Notes: generated by a model from the sequence alone, not told the origin. DNA of 64,000 nucleotides from Alcanivorax sp. 1008 (GCF_020667895.1 NZ_JAFMPS010000003.1:63586-127585), one strand, 5' to 3'; counted from the stretch's first letter, positions 36,859 to 44,677 are shown. Program-made: numbers and translations.

Positions 36859-37297
36859 TCTCCTGCAGTTGGCTGCGCGTGTCCGCGAGCATATTCCGCT
36901 CACCCGATATATGGATTTTCGGTTGCAGGAGTTTGCCGCAGACCAGCTAATTCTGTGCGCTCCCTTGGCGCCGAATATCAATGATAAGGGCACCATGTTT
37001 GCTGGCAGTCAGGCGGCGCTGATGGCTTTGGCAGGCTGGTGTCTGACCACTTTGCAGGCTGAGATGCAGTTGCCAGACGCGGATGTGCTGGCGATGCAAA
37101 ATAGTTTGCGCTACCAGCGCCCGGTTACCGGCGAGCTGACCATCGTGGTGACAAGTTCTGCTGAATCATTGGCCCATTTCCGCCAGCGGCTCGCTCGCGG
37201 CGAGCGGGGCGTTCTGGAGGTTGTGGCGGAGGGGCTCAATGTGGATGGCAGTGTGGCCAGCGTCTATCAAGCGCAATATATGGCCAGAGGCCTGTGA
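36851..37297 (+). CDS. hotdog-fold thioesterase, YiiD C-terminal domain family
   Basis: 148 residues. The pattern DFRLQEF, LAPNINDKGTMFAGS and AALMALAGWCLTTL is that of the YiiD C-terminal domain, a hotdog fold in the putative thioesterase group. Substrate unknown. Likely cotranscribed with the nitroreductase because of the 8-base overlap. Confidence 0.85.
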   Translation: MPDLLQLAARVREHIPLTRYMDFRLQEFAADQLILCAPLAPNINDKGTMFAGSQAALMALAGWCLTTLQAEMQLPDADVLAMQNSLRYQRPVTGELTIVVTSSAESLAHFRQRLARGERGVLEVVAEGLNVDGSVASVYQAQYMARGL

Positions 37298-37333
37298 TTG
37301 CTCAGTAATTGGCCATTGGACCCGCTTTTCCCG

Positions 37334-37362
37334 TTGCTACCCCTGCACGCCTCGGGTAACCT
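37334..37362 (+). promoter_or_regulatory. candidate promoter of tRNA-Ser
   Basis: TTGCTA (37334-37339), a 17-base spacer and TAACCT (37357-37362) precede a GC-rich ACGCGCC stretch, the discriminator type seen at stringently controlled stable-RNA promoters. The tRNA begins 50 bases later. Confidence 0.5.
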
Positions 37363-37412
37363 ACGCGCCTTCAAAAAACCGGCTTCAGTGCTGTTTTTTT
37401 GATCCAGGTTCC

Positions 37413-37503
37413 GGTGAGGTGGCCGAGTGGCTGAAGGCGCACGCCTGGAAAGTGTGTATACGTTAATAGCGTATCGAGGGTTCGAATCCCTCTCTCACCG
37501 CCA
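37413..37503 (+). tRNA. tRNA-Ser (anticodon GGA)
   Basis: 91 nt including an encoded CCA. The acceptor stem GGTGAGG pairs with TCTCACC (one G-T), the discriminator is G, the anticodon loop is CCTGGAAAG with GGA, and the T arm contains GGTTCGAATCC. A long variable arm (GTGTATACGTTAATAGCGTAT region) is the mark of a class II serine tRNA. Its last bases take part in a large hairpin with downstream DNA. Confidence 0.95.
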
Positions 37504-37555
37504 GATACCAAAAGGCCCCGCAATGCGGGGCCTTTTGGTATCTGGCGGTGAGAGA
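37491..37555. terminator. perfect 31-bp inverted repeat hairpin spanning the tRNA 3' end
   Basis: Bases 37491-37521 and 37525-37555 are exact reverse complements with the loop AAT. The core is AAAAGGCCCCGC-AAT-GCGGGGCCTTTT, a bidirectional rho-independent terminator. It lies between tRNA-Ser and the convergent rdgC. What is unusual is that the left arm starts inside the tRNA (TCTCACCG CCA), so its end is copied in inverted form downstream. Confidence 0.85.
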
Positions 37556-37560
37556 TGAAA

Positions 37561-37615
37561 TGATTCGACCCTCCGTTCGACAAGCCGCGCCAGCGGCGCA
37601 GGGGTTGACGAATCA
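37561..37615. repeat. short cruciform-type inverted repeat
   Basis: TGATTCG (37561-37567) pairs with CGAATCA (37609-37615), and an inner GCGCC-AGC-GGCGC hairpin sits between them. It may be a small REP-like element or a second terminator for rdgC. Nothing else is seen to 37700. Confidence 0.45.
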
Positions 37616-37700
37616 ATCCTGATGCCCGACGTCCTGTAATAAGCTTATAGAAAGTGTCGGCTCCATGGCCTTTTGTTTAGGGTTCGTCCGTATCACCTCT

Positions 37701-38603
37701 TCATTCCCCGGAGCTAAACGCCTCACTCAACGCCCCAAGCATCTCCCGTAAAACCCCACCTTGCAAAGCAATCCGCGCCATCATCTCGGCCAGCGCGTCC
37801 TCCTCATCAACTCCGTCAAGGCTCTCACGAATCACATCCAGCGCCTTGACTCGCTTGATCTGCATTTCTTCGGTTAGGTCAAACTCAAGCTCGTCGCGAA
37901 AGCCAAGGTTCAGCTTCACCACCTGCATGCCAGCTTCGATATGGTTGAGGATGTCTTCCTTGCTCAGATCGAATGAAGTAAAGCGCACGCTGGCGGCTTC
38001 TTCGCCAGTGCCTTTCAGTTCGCAGCGATCGCCCAGGCCGAAACCGTGAGGCAGTTGTTCTGGGTGCTTTAGCCATTCCGTCATTAGCATGGCGGGTGAC
38101 GTTTCTGCGTCGGCACGGCTGACCGGCAGGCTGCCCAGAGCTTTACGCAGGCAGGAAATAACTTGCTCGGCACGGTTGTCAGATGAGCTATCTACCAAAA
38201 TACGTTTTGTATTGAGGTCAATAAGAAAGCCGATGCGCCGCTGGCGGGTAAATGCGCGCGGCATCAGTTCGAAGGTAATCTCGTCTTTTAATGCGGCTTT
38301 TTCCTTGCGGCCGGGGCGACGACCATCCCGTGCTTCGATAGCGTCCAGTCGCTCCTCCAGTTCTTCCTTGATGACACCACCGGGCAGCAACCGGCTGGTT
38401 TCCTGCCAGACGCCATAGAGCAGGTTGTCGGTGGCGTGGATCAGGTTGTCATAGGCTTTCAGCGGGGCTATGAATCCATCTACGGTAAGTTGTTGCTGGC
38501 TGATTTTTGGGCAGCGCAGGGTGGTTAATTTTTCTTCAAGCTGTTGCGCGGACCAGGGAAAGGGTTCGGCGCTTTGGTAAACACAGAGATTGCGGATCCA
38601 CAT
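37701..38603 (-). CDS. rdgC: recombination-associated protein RdgC
   Basis: 300 residues, usual length. Typical start MWIRNLCVYQSAEPFPWSA, with the FTRQRRIGFLIDLNTKRILV segment and ALGSLPVSRADAETSPAMLM. RdgC forms a ring-shaped DNA-binding dimer that limits RecA activity. Transcribed toward the tRNA and ended by the shared hairpin. Upstream lies the repeat-rich gap. Confidence 0.96.
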   Translation of the reverse strand: MWIRNLCVYQSAEPFPWSAQQLEEKLTTLRCPKISQQQLTVDGFIAPLKAYDNLIHATDNLLYGVWQETSRLLPGGVIKEELEERLDAIEARDGRRPGRKEKAALKDEITFELMPRAFTRQRRIGFLIDLNTKRILVDSSSDNRAEQVISCLRKALGSLPVSRADAETSPAMLMTEWLKHPEQLPHGFGLGDRCELKGTGEEAASVRFTSFDLSKEDILNHIEAGMQVVKLNLGFRDELEFDLTEEMQIKRVKALDVIRESLDGVDEEDALAEMMARIALQGGVLREMLGALSEAFSSGE

Positions 38604-38617
38604 GGGGAGATAAACCG

Positions 38618-38700
38618 AGTTGCTGTGGGAGGGTGGCCACCATAAAGGAGTGACGGGGGTGGCTCAACCACCTTGCTAAAGGAGTGGCTTTAACCGCCGA
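38618..38700. repeat. cluster of three short REP-like palindromes
   Basis: Three units follow each other: GGTGGCCACC (38632-38641), GGTGG-CTCAA-CCACC (38658-38672) and GTGGCTTTAACCGC (about 38684-38697). The last two are each preceded by a version of AAAGGAGTG. This is the arrangement of a mosaic of repeated extragenic palindromes; it lies just upstream of rdgC. Confidence 0.6.
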
Positions 38701-38737
38701 ATTTCTGGTTGGGTAGTGAACCTCCCCGGTTCTGTTA

Positions 38738-38831
38738 CCTGTTCGGGATTTGCGGGACACGCCGTGAACCCATCCATGGGGGCTTGAGTTCGGCATCCAT
38801 GCCTCACACAGTCCCGCAAACCCCAAACAGG
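38738..38831. repeat. large imperfect inverted repeat
   Basis: Bases 38738-38758 and 38811-38831 are complementary at 19 of 21 positions. The 52-base interior holds GTGAACCCATCCATGGGGGC, which I remember as part of intergenic repeats in marine gammaproteobacteria; this memory was not checked. No open frame of note crosses it. Confidence 0.6.
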
Positions 38832-38909
38832 CGCCAGAACCTCGCATCCTGCTTTTTCCCGGCTTCACCCCTGACCCTCGTTGGCTCGGTGTCTCCCTTA
38901 GGCGTGAAC

Positions 38910-38967
38910 GCCACCATAATCCGGAGGGTGACTCAGCGTAGCGGGCACCCCGGAGGATTATGGCGGC
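38910..38967. repeat. imperfect inverted repeat near the end of the dehydratase gene
   Basis: Bases 38910-38922 (GCCACCATAATCC) and 38955-38967 (GGATTATGGCGGC) are complementary at 12 of 13 positions. It lies just past the 3' end of the minus-strand gene at 39003 and could end its transcript. It closes the 400-base gap 38604-39002, in which I see no gene. Confidence 0.55.
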
Positions 38968-39002
38968 GGTTGCGCCCGGGCACGGTGGTGAAGGTGGTGG
39001 GG

Positions 39003-40514
39003 TCAGGCTTGTTTGATGCCCGCCAGCTTTCTGGCATGCCACTTTTTCTTCTCCACATCCATGCCGCGCATAATCTGGATGCGCTGGGCCTGTGGGCTGC
39101 CCGCGCCGTGCATTGATTCGGTCAGGTAACCGACCGCATTACGGCCCAAAGTCATGTTCTCGATCAGGCGCAGAATACGCATGCGGTCTTCCACCGGCAG
39201 GTCGTCGCGGCCCTTGAGGAACTTTTTGATGATCTCACCGGCTTCCTCGTGCTGATAATCTGCCTCGCTGGGCATGGTCACCATGATGCCGCCGGCCAGA
39301 TCCTGAGCCAGTCGGGAAATTTCGTAGGGGAAGCGGGTGACGTTGTGCTTGCACACATTGGCCAGCATTGAGTCATTCATATAGATTCCACTGGCCAGTT
39401 TTTTTGCTTCATGGGAGCTGGCAATTCCGCTGGAGTAAATGGTTTCGTTGAGGTGCACCATTTCCACCAGCTTGTCGCGGATATGACTGACCTTGTCGAG
39501 GCCGTTGTATTCCGCAATGGAGGCGGCAGCACCGACTAAAACATCGCCAAGGCCTGTTTTGCATACATAGCTGGCGCGATGGTATGAGGTAAAGCGTGCC
39601 ACCATGTCCTGAGCGAACTCGTACTCACCATCCATCAGTACGTGCTCCCACGGAATAAATACGTCGTCGAAGTACACCAGCACTTCCTGGCCACCGTACT
39701 CGGCGTTGCCAGCATCAATATCACCCGCTTCCATAGAACGGGTGTCACAGCTCTGGCGGCCATATATATAGGTCAGGCCTTCGGCATCGCCCGGGATCAT
39801 GCCGACCACGGCATAGTTCTTGTCTTCTTCGGTTAGGTTCATGGTTGGCATCACACAGATCCAGTGCTGATTCCAGCCGCCAGTCATATGCGCTTTGGCG
39901 CCGCGCACAAAAATGCCTTTGTCATTACGGCCGGAGACATGCATAAACATGTCCGGATCGGCCTGCTCGTGGGGGCGCTTGGAGCGATCACCTTTCGGAT
40001 CGGTCATGGCAGCGGCAATCAGTATATTTTTGCGCTGCGCCTCTTTTAGCCACTCCAAGTAGCGCTGGTGATACTGGGTGCCATGCTTCTGGTCGATGTC
40101 ATAGGTGATCGAGTGCAGCACGGAAATGGTGTCCAACCCGGTGCAGCGTTGAAAACAGGTGCCGGTAATTTGACCCATACGGCGCTGCATTTTGTTCTTC
40201 ATCACCAGATCATCCGGAGACTCAACAATATGCAGGAAGCGATTGACCTGAGCGTTGATCAGAGGCGAGTAGGCAGTAGCCAGATCAGGGTCCTCAATGG
40301 CCAGATCGTAGCTGGCGCGCAGGGCATTGATCGAGGGTTTGATCATCGGGTGATCGGCCGGCTCATCAATCAGCTCGCCAAACAGGAACATCCGGGTGCC
40401 ACGGCCGCGCAGGCTCTGCAGGTACTCCTCACCGGTGCCAATGGTGGGCATGCGAGCCCAGCGCTCGGCGGCGGACTCTTGTCGGCGGGCTTTGATCGGG
40501 GTGACGGCGTTCAT
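39003..40514 (-). CDS. abfD: 4-hydroxybutyryl-CoA dehydratase / vinylacetyl-CoA isomerase (HpaB superfamily)
   Basis: 503 residues. The protein belongs to the HpaB flavoprotein superfamily, but its motifs fit AbfD, which dehydrates 4-hydroxybutyryl-CoA to crotonyl-CoA with FAD and a [4Fe-4S] cluster. Visible marks are DHPMIKPSIN, the cluster pair C120 and C124 in GTCFQRCTG, H312 and C318 in SYHRASYVCKTG, YGRQSCDTR, NVCKHNVTRFPYEI, and E466 in YLTESMHGAGSPQAQRI. Ordinary HpaB hydroxylases lack these Cys/His ligands. The spacing between H312 and C318 is, from memory, one residue shorter than in the clostridial enzyme. It is transcribed alone, divergent from fumarase. No CoA-transferase or 4-hydroxybutyrate gene lies nearby, so the pathway is unknown. 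Substrate is inferred from motifs. Confidence 0.8.
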   Translation of the reverse strand: MNAVTPIKARRQESAAERWARMPTIGTGEEYLQSLRGRGTRMFLFGELIDEPADHPMIKPSINALRASYDLAIEDPDLATAYSPLINAQVNRFLHIVESPDDLVMKNKMQRRMGQITGTCFQRCTGLDTISVLHSITYDIDQKHGTQYHQRYLEWLKEAQRKNILIAAAMTDPKGDRSKRPHEQADPDMFMHVSGRNDKGIFVRGAKAHMTGGWNQHWICVMPTMNLTEEDKNYAVVGMIPGDAEGLTYIYGRQSCDTRSMEAGDIDAGNAEYGGQEVLVYFDDVFIPWEHVLMDGEYEFAQDMVARFTSYHRASYVCKTGLGDVLVGAAASIAEYNGLDKVSHIRDKLVEMVHLNETIYSSGIASSHEAKKLASGIYMNDSMLANVCKHNVTRFPYEISRLAQDLAGGIMVTMPSEADYQHEEAGEIIKKFLKGRDDLPVEDRMRILRLIENMTLGRNAVGYLTESMHGAGSPQAQRIQIMRGMDVEKKKWHARKLAGIKQA

Positions 40515-40548
40515 CGGGCTCTCCGGTTTTTGTTGTGGGCGGGGCAGG

Positions 40549-40562
40549 GCTTGTCGACAAGC
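40549..40562. promoter_or_regulatory. 14-bp perfect palindrome, candidate operator
   Basis: GCTTGTCGACAAGC lies 35 bases upstream of the dehydratase start, in the divergent region with fumarase (40515-40739). Its symmetry and position suit a repressor site for the minus-strand gene. No adjacent regulator gene is seen. Confidence 0.35.
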
Positions 40563-40701
40563 GAGTGACCCGGTAGTCGCTCCATGTTAGACGGCGCGGC
40601 AGGGAAGGCAATGTCCTCAGATGACAGCTGGCCTTCTCTTTTGGTCGCTGCTAGTGCTCTTATTCACGTTACGGGGTCGCCAGCGGGGTGGGGCAATCCG
40701 C

Positions 40702-40707
40702 TATAAT
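40702..40707 (+). promoter_or_regulatory. candidate -10 box upstream of fumarase
   Basis: TATAAT within CGCTATAATCGC, 32 bases before the start codon; GGAG at about 40730 is the ribosome site. No good -35 is seen at standard spacing. Confidence 0.5.
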
Positions 40708-40739
40708 CGCGGCCCCAACCGAGCTAACCGGAGCCAGTC

Positions 40740-42251
40740 ATGACGGTCATTCGCCAAGACGATGTGATCCAGAGCGTCGCCGACGCCCTGCAGTACATTT
40801 CCTACTATCACCCGCAGGATTTCGTTGAGGCGGTGCATGAGGCATATCAGCGCGAAGAAAGTCCGGCGGCCAAGGATGCCATGGCGCAGATTCTGGTGAA
40901 TTCGCGCATGTCGGCCATGGGCCATCGACCAATCTGTCAGGACACCGGGATCGTCACTGTGTTTTGCAAGGTCGGCATGAATGTGAGCTTTGAGGGTGAT
41001 ATGTCGCTAACAGACATGATCAACGAGGGCGTGCGGCGGGCGTACAACCATCCGGACAATGTCCTCAGGGCTTCTGTACTGTCCGATCCGGATGGTAAGC
41101 GGGCCAACACCAAAGACAACACTCCGGCGGTCATTCACTACGACATCGTACCGGGCGGTACGGTGGATTTTCAGGTGGCGGCCAAGGGTGGCGGTTCGGA
41201 AGCTAAATCCAAGTTTGCCATGCTTAATCCTTCCGACTCGGTGGTTGACTGGGTGCTGGAGCAGGTGCCGAAGATGGGTGCTGGTTGGTGCCCGCCGGGT
41301 ATGCTGGGAATCGGTATCGGCGGAACCGCGGAAAAGGCCATGCTGCTGGCTAAAGAATCGTTGATGGAGTCCATCGACATTCATGAGCTGAAGGCCCGTG
41401 GTGCGCAGACTCGTTCTGAAGAACTGCGTCTTGAGTTGTTCGAAAAAGTGAACGCGCTGGGTATCGGCGCGCAGGGTCTGGGCGGTCTGACCACGGTGCT
41501 GGATGTCAAGGTGTACGACACTCCGACTCACGCTGCTAACAAGCCGGTGGCGATCATTCCCAACTGTGCTGCAACTCGTCACGCCCACTTTGTTCTGGAC
41601 GGTTCAGGTCCGGCGCACCTTGAAGCGCCAAAACTGGAAAACTGGCCAGAAATTGCCTGGGGCAATGATGGCAAGTCCAAACGAGTCAACCTGGACAGTA
41701 TTACCCCGGAAGAAGTGCAGAGCTGGAAGTCCGGCGATACCCTGCTGCTCAACGGTAAACTGCTGACCGGTCGTGATGCTGCGCACAAGCGTATGGTCGA
41801 TATGATTAATCGAGGTGAAGCGCTGCCGGTGGACTTCACTAATCGCTTTATCTACTACGTTGGTCCAGTTGACCCGGTTGGCGACGAAGTTGTAGGGCCC
41901 GCTGGCCCGACCACGGCAACCCGCATGGACAAGTTCACCCGTACCATGCTGGAAAAAACCGGCCTGATCGGTATGGTCGGCAAAGCCGAGCGTGGTGATA
42001 CTGCGATTGATGCAATCCGTGACAGTAAGGCGGTCTATCTAATGGCCGTCGGTGGTGCTGCATATCTGGTGTCGAAGGCAATTCGTAAATCTCGAGTGGT
42101 TGCTTTTGAAGATCTGGGCATGGAGGCAATCTACGAGTTTGAGGTGGAAGATATGCCGGTCACCGTGGCGGTGGACTCCAGCGGCGTATCGGTTCATAAA
42201 ACCGGACCGAAGATTTGGCAGGCGAAGATCGCCTTGAAGGAAGAAGCCTGA
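40740..42251 (+). CDS. fumarate hydratase class I
   Basis: 503 residues. This oxygen-sensitive [4Fe-4S] enzyme converts fumarate to malate. Cluster cysteines are C66 (RPICQDTG), C184 (GAGWCPPGMLG) and C276 (IIPNCAATRH). The C-terminal beta domain holds IYYVGPVDPVGDEVVGPAGP and RTMLEKTGLIGMVGKAERG. Full length. The gene could be called fumA or fumB by homology; I cannot separate these. Confidence 0.95.
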   Translation: MTVIRQDDVIQSVADALQYISYYHPQDFVEAVHEAYQREESPAAKDAMAQILVNSRMSAMGHRPICQDTGIVTVFCKVGMNVSFEGDMSLTDMINEGVRRAYNHPDNVLRASVLSDPDGKRANTKDNTPAVIHYDIVPGGTVDFQVAAKGGGSEAKSKFAMLNPSDSVVDWVLEQVPKMGAGWCPPGMLGIGIGGTAEKAMLLAKESLMESIDIHELKARGAQTRSEELRLELFEKVNALGIGAQGLGGLTTVLDVKVYDTPTHAANKPVAIIPNCAATRHAHFVLDGSGPAHLEAPKLENWPEIAWGNDGKSKRVNLDSITPEEVQSWKSGDTLLLNGKLLTGRDAAHKRMVDMINRGEALPVDFTNRFIYYVGPVDPVGDEVVGPAGPTTATRMDKFTRTMLEKTGLIGMVGKAERGDTAIDAIRDSKAVYLMAVGGAAYLVSKAIRKSRVVAFEDLGMEAIYEFEVEDMPVTVAVDSSGVSVHKTGPKIWQAKIALKEEA

Positions 42252-42273
42252 AATATCTGACGAGTACACAGGT

Positions 42274-42888
42274 ATGACCAGCTTGCATGATAATGCCAGT
42301 GAGCTGGCTCAACTGCGCAATGGAGATGAAGCGGCCTTCGCCAGGCTGGTGCGCGCTCATCACCGTGCTTTGCTGGCGCTGGCCCGGCCCATCGTTGGCG
42401 AGTCCGAGGCCGCTGAAGTGGTACAAATCGCCTGGATCAAGGCCCACGCGGCATTAAAGGATTTCGAAGGCCGCTCTGCGCTGCGTACCTGGCTATCGCG
42501 CATTGTCATTAACGAGGCACGGATGATGCTGCGCCAGCGCAAGCGTGAAGTGTTTCTCGAGGACATGCAGGCGGAGGCCCCGGGACCGCTTGTAGACCGA
42601 TTCCGCAGCGATGGCCACTGGTCAGTGCCACCGGTGAACTGGCATGCAGACAGCCCGGACAGCCTGCTGACCCGGGAGGAGTTGGCTGATTGTTTGGCCG
42701 CTCTACTGGATAGCTTGCCGTCGAATCAGCGAGCCTTGCTGGAGCTGCGCGACAGCGACGGGATGCCGTTTGATGAGGTGTGTAACATGTTGGGCGTGTC
42801 CGCATCCAATGCCCGGGTATTGTTGCACCGCGCCAGAAGCAGATTATTTGCGTTGGTGGACCACTTTGAGGAGACGGGCGAATGCTGA
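42274..42888 (+). CDS. ECF-type RNA polymerase sigma factor
   Basis: 204 residues. Region 2 is visible as FARLVRAHHRALLALARPIV and the EAAEVVQIAWIKAHAALKDF stretch; region 4 as LPSNQRALLELRDSDGMPFD and VCNMLGVSASNARVLLHRAR. The linker is long. It overlaps the zinc anti-sigma gene by 7 bases and heads a likely operon to 46641. It starts 22 bases after fumarase, so readthrough from that gene is possible. Confidence 0.93.
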   Translation: MTSLHDNASELAQLRNGDEAAFARLVRAHHRALLALARPIVGESEAAEVVQIAWIKAHAALKDFEGRSALRTWLSRIVINEARMMLRQRKREVFLEDMQAEAPGPLVDRFRSDGHWSVPPVNWHADSPDSLLTREELADCLAALLDSLPSNQRALLELRDSDGMPFDEVCNMLGVSASNARVLLHRARSRLFALVDHFEETGEC

Positions 42889-43109
42889 AGTGTCGTGATG
42901 TTCCTGCAGAAGCAGAAGCGTTGCTGGACGGCGAGCTAAGCCTTGGTCGGCGGGTGGCGCTGCGCTTTCACTTGTTTATGTGCGGTAATTGTCGGCGCTA
43001 CCTGGGCCAGCTACGCCTGTTGCTGGGAGCCGTTCCGCAGATGCACGGTCAAGCCTCGGACGAGGAGGTGGACCAGGTGCTTAAGCGTTTACACGATCAC
43101 TCGCACTGA
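42882..43109 (+). CDS. zinc-finger anti-sigma factor (ZAS, zf-HC2)
   Basis: 75 residues, fully cytoplasmic, no membrane helix. The zinc motif H-x3-C-x2-C is visible in FHLFMCGNCRRYLG with an upstream Cys in KCRDVPAEAEALLDGEL. Such soluble ZAS proteins bind their ECF sigma and often respond to thiol oxidation. The overlap with the sigma gene fixes the partnership. Confidence 0.9.
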   Translation: MLKCRDVPAEAEALLDGELSLGRRVALRFHLFMCGNCRRYLGQLRLLLGAVPQMHGQASDEEVDQVLKRLHDHSH

Positions 43110-43113
43110 AGCT

Positions 43114-43141
43114 TGTAACAAGCAGGGCGCTCACGCATCTG
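43114..43141 (+). promoter_or_regulatory. possible ECF-type promoter before doxX
   Basis: TGTAAC at 43114-43119, then a spacer of about 16 bases, then CATCTG. GTAAC-type -35 boxes are known for several ECF factors, including those that control DoxX genes. The TGTAAC also lies within a GCTTG-TAA-CAAGC inverted repeat. Weak evidence. Confidence 0.3.
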
Positions 43142-43168
43142 AGTCTGAACCCGATGCAGGAGCTAGCT

Positions 43169-43834
43169 ATGTCGCCATTGATCCAGTTGTTCAGCCGCCT
43201 TCACTCTCTGTTTAATCACACCCGCAGGCTTGATTTCCTTGCACCCTTGCTACTGCGCCTGTTTCTGGCTCCAGTGATGATTGCGGCTGGCTGGCAAAAG
43301 GCGGGTAGTTTCGAGTCTACCGTCGCGTGGTTCGGCAATGACGACTGGGGATTGGGACTGCCGTTTCCTGCACTATTGGCGGCGCTTGCCATCGCTACCG
43401 AGTTGTTCGGGGGCATCTTGCTACTGGTCGGGCTGGCAACACGCTATGTGGCCGTGCCACTGATGATCACCATGCTGGTGGCGGCGCTCAGTGTGCATTG
43501 GCAGAACGGTTGGTTCGCAGTGGCACCGTCCAATCCGCAAACCAGCATGGCCCGACCGCTAGCAGTATTGGGAATTCCGGCGGCGCAGCGTAGTCTGGAG
43601 AACAGCGCGGAAGTGGGGCAGCGTCTTCAGGCGGCTAAAGGCCTGTTACGAGAGCATGGCAATTACAGCTGGCTGACGGAAAAAGGAAGTTTTGTTGTTC
43701 TGAATAACGGCATTGAATTTGCTGCAACCTATTTCGTTATGTTGCTAGCCCTGTTTTTTTATGGCGCTGGCCGCTGGCTAAGCATGGATTACTGGATTGA
43801 ACGGCGTTTCCACTTGGCCCCGGAGAGTCAATAA
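43169..43834 (+). CDS. DoxX family membrane protein
   Basis: 221 residues from ATG 43169, with AGGAG about 6 bases before it (an ATG at 43154 lacks a ribosome site). Four helices; the DoxX marks LLLRLFLAPVMIAAGWQKAG and ATELFGGILLLVGLATRYVA are clear. An extra loop of about 80 residues lies before the last helix (FVVLNNGIEFAATYFVML). DoxX proteins take part in redox and thiosulfate/quinone functions. Here it sits under an ECF/ZAS pair. Confidence 0.9.
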   Translation: MSPLIQLFSRLHSLFNHTRRLDFLAPLLLRLFLAPVMIAAGWQKAGSFESTVAWFGNDDWGLGLPFPALLAALAIATELFGGILLLVGLATRYVAVPLMITMLVAALSVHWQNGWFAVAPSNPQTSMARPLAVLGIPAAQRSLENSAEVGQRLQAAKGLLREHGNYSWLTEKGSFVVLNNGIEFAATYFVMLLALFFYGAGRWLSMDYWIERRFHLAPESQ

Positions 43835-43837
43835 CAT

Positions 43838-44677
43838 ATGAAGCTGAAATCCTTGTTTATTTCGCTTTGGATAGCACTGCTGGTGCTGGGGGTTGGCCGC
43901 AGCGGCTGGATCCTCTGGCAGCAACCGGCGCAGGGGGCGGCTTGGGGCGTAGCTGTTGCGCTGCTGCCCGCACTGGTGTTTTTCATGTGGTTGCTGGTGG
44001 CGCCCGTGGCGCGCACCGGCGCCACACTCTGGCCGTTGACTGCCGGGCCACTAATTGGCTTGTTAGTATGGCTGCTGTTGGACCCTGTCAGTCTGATGCC
44101 TCTGCTGCATATTCTTGGCACAGGCTTGGCCGGCGGCTTGCTTTACCAGTTCTGGTATTCGCGTTTTAACCGTGAGCAAAGTGACGGGCTGACGGTGGGG
44201 CAGCGGCTGCCCTCGCTGCAGTTTGCTGGTGGTGATGGCAAAGCGGTGCGTACCGATGAGTTGACTGGGCCGTTGTTGCTGATTTTCTATCGTGGCAACT
44301 GGTGCCCCCTGTGTATGGCTCAGATTCGTGAGGTGGCGGGGCAATATCGTGAACTTCACGCCCGCGGTGTTACTACCCTTTTAGTCAGCCCCCAGCCCCA
44401 TGAAAACACTAGCAGTCTGGCGGAACGCTTTGATGTGCCATTTTTGTTCCTGGTGGATGAGGATAATCATGTTGCCCGGCAGCTTGGCATCGTCGCCGAG
44501 AATGGTTTGCCAGCGGGACTGGCAATGCTTGGTTATGACAGTGATACGGTAATGCCGACAGTGGTAATGACGAATGCGGACGGGGTGATTATCTTCTCAG
44601 ATCAGACAGATAATTACCGGGTCCGTCCGGAGCCAGATGTATTCATTCGTATTCTTGACGAAGCGGGAGTGAGTTAA
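43838..44677 (+). CDS. membrane-anchored peroxiredoxin-like (AhpC/TSA) protein
   Basis: 279 residues. Three or four N-terminal helices (about 5-23, 33-53, 64-84, 86-105) are followed by a thioredoxin-fold domain with the active motif NWCPLCMAQIREV, that is CPLC. The C-terminal region carries a typical redoxin strand (VVMTNADGVIIFSDQTDNYR). The redox domain follows the last helix; its side of the membrane is uncertain. The stop shares a base with the methyltransferase start. Confidence 0.87.
   Translation: MKLKSLFISLWIALLVLGVGRSGWILWQQPAQGAAWGVAVALLPALVFFMWLLVAPVARTGATLWPLTAGPLIGLLVWLLLDPVSLMPLLHILGTGLAGGLLYQFWYSRFNREQSDGLTVGQRLPSLQFAGGDGKAVRTDELTGPLLLIFYRGNWCPLCMAQIREVAGQYRELHARGVTTLLVSPQPHENTSSLAERFDVPFLFLVDEDNHVARQLGIVAENGLPAGLAMLGYDSDTVMPTVVMTNADGVIIFSDQTDNYRVRPEPDVFIRILDEAGVS

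Noticed and set aside
37413-37555. tRNA-Ser end as an integration (att) site
   Set aside because: The copied tRNA end is inverted, not a direct repeat, and no integrase gene lies nearby.
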